Position numbers and translations under genes: made by a program
The notes under the pieces: generated by a model
The model's input: the letters and a program-made list of their open reading frames with translations, nothing else
Told to the model about the DNA's origin: nothing
The model's database searches: none
Shown here: piece by piece, positions 53,289-60,765 of the stretch
Layout: each line of letters starts with the position of its first letter
Numbering within the stretch: position 1 is the stretch's first letter
DNA from: Betaproteobacteria bacterium
GTDB lineage: Bacteria > Pseudomonadota > Gammaproteobacteria > Burkholderiales > Casimicrobiaceae
DNA length: 64,000 nt
Assembly: GCA_016192065.1 (NCBI GenBank)
Contig: JACPUX010000034.1
Location: 1 to 64,000 of the forward strand
Direction: 5' to 3'

Positions 53289-55064
53289 TCACATGCAGTT
53301 CTTGTACTTGTCCAGCAGCCGCACCGGCTTCTGCAGCGCGTCGCGGCGGAACGGGTCGCCCAGTTCGCGCGTCACCATCATCTCCAGCACGGTGGTCCTG
53401 CCTGCCTTCTGCGCCGCGCAGGCGGCGGCCAGCGCCGGCCCGACGTCGGCCAACCGGTCCACGACGATGCCCTCCGCCCCCATGGCACGGGCGATGGCGG
53501 CGAAGCTCGGGTTCTCCAGGTTGGAGCCGAGGTAGCGATTGCCGTAGAAATCGACCTGGTTCTTCTTCTCCGCGCCCCATTGCTTGTTGTGGAACACCAC
53601 CGCCGTGACGGGAATCTTCTCGCGCACGCAGGTGAGGATCTCGCCGAAGCTCATGCCCCAGGCGCCGTCGCCGACGTAGGCCAAGGCCGGGCGCTCCGGT
53701 GCTGCCAGCTTGGCGCCGATGATCGCCGGGAAGGCATAGCCGCAATTGCCGAAGCTCATCGCCGCGAAGAAGCTGCGCGGCCGTGCGAAGCGCAGGTAGC
53801 TGTTGGCCACCGAGCAGATGTTGCCGATGTCGGTGGACACCATGGCGTCGGCCGGCATGGCGTTTTCCAGTTCGCGCAGCATCTGGCGCGGATGCATGGC
53901 CAGGCTGTCTTTCGAAACCGCCATGCTCCACGGGTCGCGCTCCTGAGGCCAGGCGTCAAGCTCGGCTTCCCATGCGGCTTTCTCTTTCGCGATCTCCGCC
54001 GCGCGTTGCTGGCGATTATCGGCGCAGGCCAGTTCGCGCACGGCCAACCGTTCGAGCAGCGCTTCGGCGGCGGCCTTCGCGTCGGCACACAGGCCGACGG
54101 AGATCTTCTTCACCAGGCCGAGCATCTTCGCGTCGACGTCGACCTGGATGATCTTCGCGCCCTTCGGCCAGTAGTCGAGGCCGTGCTGGGGCAGCGTCCC
54201 GAAGGGGCCGAGGCGCGTGCCCAGCGCCAGCACCACGTCGGCTTTCGCGATCAGCTTCATGCCGGCCTTCGAGCCCTGGTAGCCGAGCGGGCCGCAGCAC
54301 AGCGGATGCGCCGCCGGGAAGGCGTCGTTGTGCAGGTAGCTCGTCACCACCGGCGCGCCGAGCCGTTCCGCCAGCTTGATGCAGGCTTCGGCGCCGTCCG
54401 CGAGCACCACGCCGCCGCCCGAGACGATCACCGGGAATTTCGCCGCGGCCAGCAGATCGGCCGCTACGTTCAGGCTCTTTTCGCCGCCGGCGCCGCGCTC
54501 GATGCGGATCGGCTGCGCGATGTCGTAGTCGGCTTCGCCGTAGAAATGGTCGCGGGGAATATTGAGTTGCGTCGGCCCCATCTCCAGCAGGGCGCGATCG
54601 AAACAGCGCGCGGCGATCTCCGCCATGCGCTTCGGGCTGTTGACGTGCCCCTGGTACTTGGTGATCTTCGAGAAGATCGGCAGCTGCTCGGTTTCCTGGA
54701 AGCCGCCCAGGCCCATGCCCAAGCTGCCGGTCTCCGGCGTAATCACCACCACCGGGCTGTGCGCCCAGTAGGCGGCGGCCACGGCCGTGACGAAATTGGT
54801 GACGCCCGGCCCGTTCTGTGCGATGCAGACGCCGTGGCGGCCGGAAACGCGCGCATAGCCGTCGGCCATGTGCGCCGCACCCTGTTCATGCACGGTGGGG
54901 ATGAACCGGATGCCGGCAGCGGGGAAGAGGTCCAGTGCGTCCATGTAGGCGGAGCCGACGATGCCAAATACATCGCGCACACCCTGGGTCACCAGAGTTT
55001 CGACCAGCGCCTCGCTGGGGGTCATGTGTTCCACGCCATTGCGCGCAGCCTCATTGCTGGCCAT
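53289..55064 (-). CDS. xsc: Sulfoacetaldehyde acetyltransferase
   Basis: Xsc is a thiamine-diphosphate enzyme that converts sulfoacetaldehyde plus phosphate to acetyl phosphate and sulfite, the desulfonation step for taurine, isethionate and related C2 sulfonates. The 591 residues match its length. Recognisable stretches are TPSEALVETLVTQGVRDVFG, VHEQGAAHMADGYARVSGRH, GMGLGGFQETEQLP, MGPTQLNIPRDHFYGE, IERGAGGEKSLN, and the PP motif YVGDGAWGMSFGEIL. A GGAGGAG Shine-Dalgarno precedes the ATG by five bases. No phosphotransacetylase, taurine dehydrogenase or taurine:pyruvate aminotransferase is adjacent. It is divergent from an IclR regulator across a long dyad. Confidence 0.85.
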   Translation of the reverse strand: MASNEAARNGVEHMTPSEALVETLVTQGVRDVFGIVGSAYMDALDLFPAAGIRFIPTVHEQGAAHMADGYARVSGRHGVCIAQNGPGVTNFVTAVAAAYWAHSPVVVITPETGSLGMGLGGFQETEQLPIFSKITKYQGHVNSPKRMAEIAARCFDRALLEMGPTQLNIPRDHFYGEADYDIAQPIRIERGAGGEKSLNVAADLLAAAKFPVIVSGGGVVLADGAEACIKLAERLGAPVVTSYLHNDAFPAAHPLCCGPLGYQGSKAGMKLIAKADVVLALGTRLGPFGTLPQHGLDYWPKGAKIIQVDVDAKMLGLVKKISVGLCADAKAAAEALLERLAVRELACADNRQQRAAEIAKEKAAWEAELDAWPQERDPWSMAVSKDSLAMHPRQMLRELENAMPADAMVSTDIGNICSVANSYLRFARPRSFFAAMSFGNCGYAFPAIIGAKLAAPERPALAYVGDGAWGMSFGEILTCVREKIPVTAVVFHNKQWGAEKKNQVDFYGNRYLGSNLENPSFAAIARAMGAEGIVVDRLADVGPALAAACAAQKAGRTTVLEMMVTRELGDPFRRDALQKPVRLLDKYKNCM

Positions 55065-55092
55065 GCCTGCTCCTCCGGTTTTAGAAGCATGA

Positions 55093-55121
55093 TTGCACGA
55101 TGCTTGGTTTTTCGCAATAAT
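55093..55121 (+). promoter_or_regulatory. Predicted promoter of the iclR-type gene, overlapping its operator
   Basis: TTGCAC (55093-55098), 17-bp spacer, AATAAT (55116-55121). The -10 region lies inside the dyad at 55110-55149, so bound regulator would block it and would also face the xsc promoter. Confidence 0.45.
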
Positions 55122-55149
55122 GGGACCGATCGTTCCATTTATTGCGAAA
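55110..55149. promoter_or_regulatory. 40-bp dyad operator between xsc and the IclR gene
   Basis: The outer arms TTTCGCAATAA (55110-55120) and TTATTGCGAAA (55139-55149) are perfect complements. The 18-bp inside, with GGGACCGATCG and the partner side TTCC, pairs imperfectly around the same centre, giving 17 of 20 paired positions. It lies in the divergent promoter region and is the likely site for the neighbouring IclR protein. Confidence 0.75.
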
Positions 55150-55150
55150 T

Positions 55151-55954
55151 ATGTCTTCTACGACTCCTGGCTCTAGCGAATCCTCGGCGGCCTTGCGCGC
55201 GATCAGCGTGCTCGAGAGCGTCTCCCAAGCCTCTCATCCCTTGAGTTTGTCGGATTTGGTCAAAGCGACTGCCCTGCCCAAGGCGACCGTGCATCGCATT
55301 GTGCGTTCTTTGTCCGAGGCGGGGTTGCTCTTGCGCGAACTGGGCGACAAGCGCATCGGCCCGGGCCCGCGCCTCGCCGGACTGGCACTCAGCGCACTTA
55401 CCCATCCCACTTGGCGCGCGCCGCGGCACGCGGTTTTGCAGGGCTTGGTCCAGGAACTGAATGAGACCTGCAACCTGACCCTGCTCGATGGCGCCGAGGT
55501 GGTCTATCTCGATCGCGTGGAGGCGAACTGGCCGCTGCGCTTGCACTTTCAGCCGGGCTCGCGGGTGCCCGCGCACGCCAGCGCCAGCGGCAAGCTGCTG
55601 CTGGCGCTCTTGCCGGGCAGGGAACGCAAGCGCATTCTCGAGACCCTGAGCTTCACCCGCCATACCGCCAAGACCATCACCGAGCGGCGCGCTTTTGAGG
55701 CGCAGTTGACCCTCATCCGCAAGCAGCGCCTGAGCACCGACAACGAGGAATATCTGGACGGCATGGTGTGCTTGGCGGTCCCGGTTGAAAACCAGTCGCG
55801 CCGAGTTCACGCGGCCTTGGCGGTACACGCACCGGCTTCGCGCCTATCTCTGGATCAGCTGTTGCGGAGTGAGCCGGCGCTGCGCCGCGCCGCCGCCCGG
55901 CTCGCCGAAGCGTTTCCCGCTGTGCCGGACACCGGCGAACTGGCGAGACGCTGA
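55151..55954 (+). CDS. IclR family transcriptional regulator
   Basis: This 267-residue regulator has an N-terminal winged HTH (about 15-75: LRAISVLESVSQASHPLSLS, ALPKATVHRIVRSLSEAGLL) and a C-terminal IclR effector domain (about 95-255), with GSRVPAHASASGKLLLA and STDNEEYLDGMVCLAVPV. Effectors of IclR proteins are usually small organic acids. It is divergent from xsc across 86 bp, so it probably controls the sulfonate operon and itself. ATG 55151 follows the dyad directly; a TTG at 55142 would lie inside the dyad. Confidence 0.9.
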   Translation: MSSTTPGSSESSAALRAISVLESVSQASHPLSLSDLVKATALPKATVHRIVRSLSEAGLLLRELGDKRIGPGPRLAGLALSALTHPTWRAPRHAVLQGLVQELNETCNLTLLDGAEVVYLDRVEANWPLRLHFQPGSRVPAHASASGKLLLALLPGRERKRILETLSFTRHTAKTITERRAFEAQLTLIRKQRLSTDNEEYLDGMVCLAVPVENQSRRVHAALAVHAPASRLSLDQLLRSEPALRRAAARLAEAFPAVPDTGELARR

Positions 55955-55959
55955 TCAAA

Positions 55960-57042
<1,083 letters not shown>

Positions 57043-57114
57043 TTAGGGTCCGAGGAGCGGCCGAGATGCGTGTGGGCAGCTCGGAACCTTTTTTCTTGAC
57101 CACGGTCATTAGCA

Positions 57115-57224
57115 GCAGACGCTTAGTTCGTCTCCCGCTTTCCTCCCTGAGCGGGTGCCTTAAATCCAATTTAAGGCGTTTCGGCCCTTGACTGGCTCCC
57201 CTTCAGTCAAGGGCCTTTGTTTTG
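57115..57224 (+). ncRNA. Candidate trans-acting small RNA with C-rich loops, spf/ErsA-like locus
   Basis: Downstream of hemB (antisense orientation) and overlapping the end of engB, the plus strand has four hairpins in a row. They are AGACG-cttagtt-CGTCT, CCCGCT-ttcctccctg-AGCGGG, GCCTTAAAT-cca-ATTTAAGGC and a terminator GGCCCTTGACTG-gctcccctt-CAGTCAAGGGCC followed by TTTGTTTT. Two loops are C-rich (CCTCCC and CTCCCC), able to pair with Shine-Dalgarno sequences. This layout and the position beside engB match Spot 42, ErsA and Xanthomonas sX13. The 5' end is uncertain: TTGACC at 57096-57101 may be a -35 element, but no strong -10 follows. Confidence 0.55.
57183..57224 (+). terminator. Rho-independent terminator of the candidate sRNA
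   Basis: Perfect 12-bp arms GGCCCTTGACTG and CAGTCAAGGGCC, a nine-base C-rich loop, then TTTGTTTT. The engB stop codon (57207-57209, minus strand) lies inside its right arm. Confidence 0.85.
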
Positions 57225-57836
57225 TGGTGCCGCCAAGCCAAGCCAGGGCGCGACGACCGACTCGGCTTGCTCCAGACCCTGTTTGCGACTGGCGGAAAAA
57301 AGCTGCGCGCTGAGCGTTTCGGGAAGATGGAGATCGGGCCTATTGATCGTCATTTCCACCTGCGCGAGCGCTCGCTGCCGCTCGCTTTGGGTGAGTTTAT
57401 CCGCCTTGGTCAACAAAACATGCACCGGCTTGCCAGTGAGCGCGAACCACTCGAGGAGCTGCACGTCCAGCGCGGTGAAGGGGTGGCGGGAGTCCATCAC
57501 CACCACCAAGCCGGCCAGCGCGCTGCGTTCCATCAAATAGCGCCCCAAGAACCCCTCCCAGCTCTCTTTGATGGGTTGGGGCACTTTGGCAAAACCGTAA
57601 CCGGGCAGGTCGACCAGAAAGCCGCTTTCGCGCAAGGCGAAGAAATTGATTTGCTGGGTACGGCCCGGCGTCTTACTGACGAAAGCGAGACGAGTGTGGT
57701 TGGCCAGGGCGTTGATGGCACTCGATTTGCCGGCGTTCGAGCGGCCGGCGAAGGCGACCTCGGGCTGGCCGTCGGCGGGGAGCTGATCCCAGCGCGCGGC
57801 AGTGAGTACGTATCGGGCGTGGTGAAATAGGGGCAT
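57207..57836 (-). CDS. engB: Ribosome biogenesis GTP-binding protein EngB/YsxC
   Basis: EngB is a small essential GTPase for large ribosomal subunit assembly. The 209 residues hold G1 AFAGRSNAGKSSAINAL, G2 TPGRTQ, G3 LVDLPGYGFAK, G4 LLTKADK and G5 SASRKQG. ATG 57836 (MPLFHHARYVLT) is the family start; the frame is open further upstream, but that part is antisense to the cytochrome gene. Its stop lies in the sRNA terminator. It is divergent from cytochrome c4. Confidence 0.97.
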   Translation of the reverse strand: MPLFHHARYVLTAARWDQLPADGQPEVAFAGRSNAGKSSAINALANHTRLAFVSKTPGRTQQINFFALRESGFLVDLPGYGFAKVPQPIKESWEGFLGRYLMERSALAGLVVVMDSRHPFTALDVQLLEWFALTGKPVHVLLTKADKLTQSERQRALAQVEMTINRPDLHLPETLSAQLFSASRKQGLEQAESVVAPWLGLAAPQNKGP

Positions 57837-57945
57837 TGGCGCCTGGTCGGTCAGGAAGTTGGCGGCCTCAAAGCGGCGCGAAAGCTGCGGTATAATTGGG
57901 CGCTTTTTTCTCCGCGCATACCGCAGTTTTCCAGGAGTGTTGTTG

Positions 57946-58587
57946 ATGAAACGAGTCTCGCCCAAGGCCTCGCTGGCACTCGCCTTGCTCGGAGCGTTCG
58001 GGCTGGCCGCGCACGCCGCTGACAGTGCCAAACCGGACGACGCTAAAGCCCAACAACTCGCCGCCACGGTTTGCGCCGCCTGCCATGGTGCCACCGGACA
58101 GAGCCCGCTGGCGGCGAATCCGCATCTCGCGGCGCAGCAGGCGGAGTATATCACCAGGCAACTCACCCACTTCAAAAACGGCGTGCGCACCAACCCGATC
58201 ATGTTGGGCATGGCCAGTATGCTCGAACCCGCGGACATGAAAGCGATCGGGCAGTTCTACGCCCTGCAGGCGGCAAGCCCGGCCGGCACCAAGGATGCCA
58301 AGCGCGCAGCGCTGGGCCAAAACCTCTTCCGCTATGGCAACACCGCCAATGGCGTGCCCGCCTGCACCGCCTGTCACGCCCCCACCGGCGCCGGCATGCC
58401 GGCGCAGTATCCCAGGCTCGCCGGACAGTTCTTCGAGTACACCGTGGCGCAGCTTAAAGCGTTCCGCAGCGGGGAGCGCGGCAAGAACGACAAGGATGTG
58501 AACGGCAAGATGATGTCTGCCATCGCCACGAGAATGAGCGAAGAGGAAATCCTCGGCGTCGCTGATTTCCTGGCCGGAATGCGCTGA
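57946..58587 (+). CDS. Cytochrome c4 family diheme cytochrome
   Basis: The 213-residue periplasmic electron carrier has a signal peptide (LALALLGAFGLAAHAADS) and two c-type haem sites, CAACH (about residue 45) and CTACH (about 145). Each sits in a half of the internally duplicated c4 fold (ATGQSPLAANPHLAAQQ and GAGMPAQYPRLAGQF). It feeds terminal oxidases or similar. AGGAG precedes the ATG. A TATAAT at 57891-57896 is a plausible -10. The hemB-engB-c4 order is common in Betaproteobacteria. Confidence 0.93.
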   Translation: MKRVSPKASLALALLGAFGLAAHAADSAKPDDAKAQQLAATVCAACHGATGQSPLAANPHLAAQQAEYITRQLTHFKNGVRTNPIMLGMASMLEPADMKAIGQFYALQAASPAGTKDAKRAALGQNLFRYGNTANGVPACTACHAPTGAGMPAQYPRLAGQFFEYTVAQLKAFRSGERGKNDKDVNGKMMSAIATRMSEEEILGVADFLAGMR

Positions 58588-58654
58588 GTCGAGACATCGC
58601 CGACGCGGGCTCCGAAGAGCAATCCGTAACGCTGCGTCCATACAGCGTCAGCAA

Positions 58655-58692
58655 AAGAACTGCGGCACCCTCGGGTGCCGCAGTTCTTGTTC
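58655..58692 (+). terminator. Rho-independent terminator after cytochrome c4
   Basis: Complementary arms AAGAACTGCGGCACCC and GGGTGCCGCAGTTCTT with TC between them, followed by TTGTT on the plus strand. Confidence 0.85.
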
Positions 58693-58730
58693 CATCACAC
58701 CGCCGAAAGCCAGTGTCCAAGTCCTCGACC

Positions 58731-58772
58731 GTCCGAATTCCCTTGGCTTTCGCCGGAATCGGGAATTCGGAC
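58731..58772. repeat. 12-bp perfect inverted repeat
   Basis: GTCCGAATTCCC and GGGAATTCGGAC enclose 18 bases that contain a REP-like TTTCGCCGGAA stretch. It lies between the cytochrome terminator and the protease stop. Confidence 0.6.
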
Positions 58773-58787
58773 TTGCTCGGCGTCGCC

Positions 58788-60647
58788 TCAGGGGGCGGAG
58801 CAGAAGGCTATGCCCTCTGGCAGCCACCCGGCGGAAAGCATGTTTTGATAAACGCTGTAACTCGTCATGTACCGGTGATTCGCGCCCGCGCCCGTGATAT
58901 ACCCGTTGTTATAAGCGCGATACACCGGCACCGTGCCGGATGCGCAGCTCGTACCGCTGGGCTGACCAAGATTGAACACCATGCCCTCATATTTCAAGCC
59001 TGCTACCGTCATCAGACCAGCGCACTCCGCTGAATTCCCAATATAGAAGTGAGAATTCACCGGCGGCGCGCCGTAGAATCGGCAAACCGGGGAGCCGCTG
59101 CTGCCATTGAGCGGATAGGCCTTAAACGTGTAGCCAGTGCGCGACCAGCCAGGACCCGCGCCGCCCGAATCGATTCCGTTGGCCTCAGCGGCCATCGCCG
59201 TGACAAAGTAGTGGTTCAGAATGCTGTTATAGAACTCCCAAACCGTGGAAGTGCTTGTGCCGCCGCTGCTGGGGGTCAGATATTGCGAGAGTGAGGCCCA
59301 GCCCTGGTCCATGGGCGAAAAATAGTCCAGTCCGGCCATGTTGGTGCATAAGGCGGCACCACCCAATAGACCGCCGCGCAACTGATAGTAGCCACTGGCA
59401 TTGTAGGTAAACAAGCCGCCGCCGCTGCTGCCTCCTTCGGTGCTGCCGGAGGTGTAGCGCATGGTGATGAAATTGGCGCTGCGGCTGCTGCTGTAGGGCG
59501 CATACCCTTGCGTGCCGCCACCTGAGGCGGGATCACCCTGGCTGAACTTCTTGAGGTCGCCAGCGGGGTGATGCAAAATCATGGCCGGAGTGCCGCTGGC
59601 CACGGTGGCCGCATTCCATCCCGCGAAATAGGCGCCAGCCGGCGGCGCGCTGTTGAGGCGCATGAAGCTGATGTCGGTGTCGAATACCGCGTAGAGCAGG
59701 GTTGCGCCGCCGCCCACGACTTGGTAGCCCGAGGGCACCGCGGTGCTTCCACAGGTTGCCGCCTCAAAGAACCACCAGGTGTTGAGCGTGTTCGCCTCGG
59801 TCTGGTTGCCGATGCAATGATAGGCGGTGTAGAGGTAGGGAATCTGCGTCGACGAACCATCGGAATAAACGCTGTTCAGCATCGTACCGGTGCAAACATA
59901 GGTGCTGGAGCCGCTCGTGAACACCAGGTGGGCAACCGCCCTGCTGGCATCGGTAAGCGCGCCGGAAGGATTTGCAATACAGGCGAGATCGATGCTGCAG
60001 TTCGCCGAATTGCCGATCTGGCTCAGGGTCTTGAGCCGATTGGGATGCAGATCCGTCCCGGCGGCCAAAAGATGCGACAGCCGCGTCAAACTCAGACTGG
60101 CGCCGTCCAGGGACCTTGCCTTGGGCAGAAAGATCTCGATCTGCCCGGTCTCGCCTTCCATCACCGGTGACCAGTATTCGCCCTGTGCGACCACCTCGGC
60201 CGCAACCACCGGTCCAAAGACCTGCTCCCGGCTGCTGCCCTGGAAGCGCAGCTCCAGGCCCTCCGGTGCCCCGGCGAGGGACATTGCCACGCGCACGGCC
60301 GCCGCGCCGGGCGAACTCACCTTGATGCGGGTGACCCGCCCGGAATCGATATCGGCCCAGGCCAGGGCGGCAAGTGCAAGCTTCTCTTGCTTCTCGAGCT
60401 CACGTCCGAAGCCAATCTTCAGCGGCTGGCCCTTGCCGGCACTCTGGTTGTGCTGTTTCAGCGCTTCCTGCTCGGCCGCGGCCGGTGCCGGCAAGGCCAG
60501 CAGGTAGGTCGGCGTGCGGGCGTCGCCGAGCATCTGTGGCTCGACCACGGCCTTTTCAGGCTGGTAGGCGTGGGGCGGTGCTTCGCGGACTTCGGCGACC
60601 GCCGCGAACGGTGCAGTCAGAAGCAGGGCCAGGATCAGGCGGCGCAT
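58788..60647 (-). CDS. Secreted trypsin-like serine protease with C-terminal repeat module
   Basis: The 619-residue protein starts with a signal peptide (RLILALLLTAPFAAVA). A prodomain-like region (about 20-225) precedes the trypsin/lysyl-endopeptidase fold. Catalytic residues are His277 (YTAYHCIGN), Asp325 (DTDISFMRL) and Ser408 (GSSGGGLF). A C-terminal module (about 480-619) has the pattern VWEFYNSILNHYFVT...CRFYGAPPVNSHFY, repeated as VPVYRAYNNGY...NHRYMTS. It resembles DUF5648 repeats (Pfam PF18885), often found at the end of secreted proteases. AAGGAGAG precedes ATG 60647. Confidence 0.85.
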   Translation of the reverse strand: MRRLILALLLTAPFAAVAEVREAPPHAYQPEKAVVEPQMLGDARTPTYLLALPAPAAAEQEALKQHNQSAGKGQPLKIGFGRELEKQEKLALAALAWADIDSGRVTRIKVSSPGAAAVRVAMSLAGAPEGLELRFQGSSREQVFGPVVAAEVVAQGEYWSPVMEGETGQIEIFLPKARSLDGASLSLTRLSHLLAAGTDLHPNRLKTLSQIGNSANCSIDLACIANPSGALTDASRAVAHLVFTSGSSTYVCTGTMLNSVYSDGSSTQIPYLYTAYHCIGNQTEANTLNTWWFFEAATCGSTAVPSGYQVVGGGATLLYAVFDTDISFMRLNSAPPAGAYFAGWNAATVASGTPAMILHHPAGDLKKFSQGDPASGGGTQGYAPYSSSRSANFITMRYTSGSTEGGSSGGGLFTYNASGYYQLRGGLLGGAALCTNMAGLDYFSPMDQGWASLSQYLTPSSGGTSTSTVWEFYNSILNHYFVTAMAAEANGIDSGGAGPGWSRTGYTFKAYPLNGSSGSPVCRFYGAPPVNSHFYIGNSAECAGLMTVAGLKYEGMVFNLGQPSGTSCASGTVPVYRAYNNGYITGAGANHRYMTSYSVYQNMLSAGWLPEGIAFCSAP

Positions 60648-60765
60648 GGAACTCTCCTTGTCGAATCGAATAGGCACAACGTGCGGACCCTGGCCCACGC
60701 TGACGCCCTCTACCGGGGCGGTCAGCCGCGTGGCACCGGGGTCCGCCCCCCCGAGCGCAAAAGGC

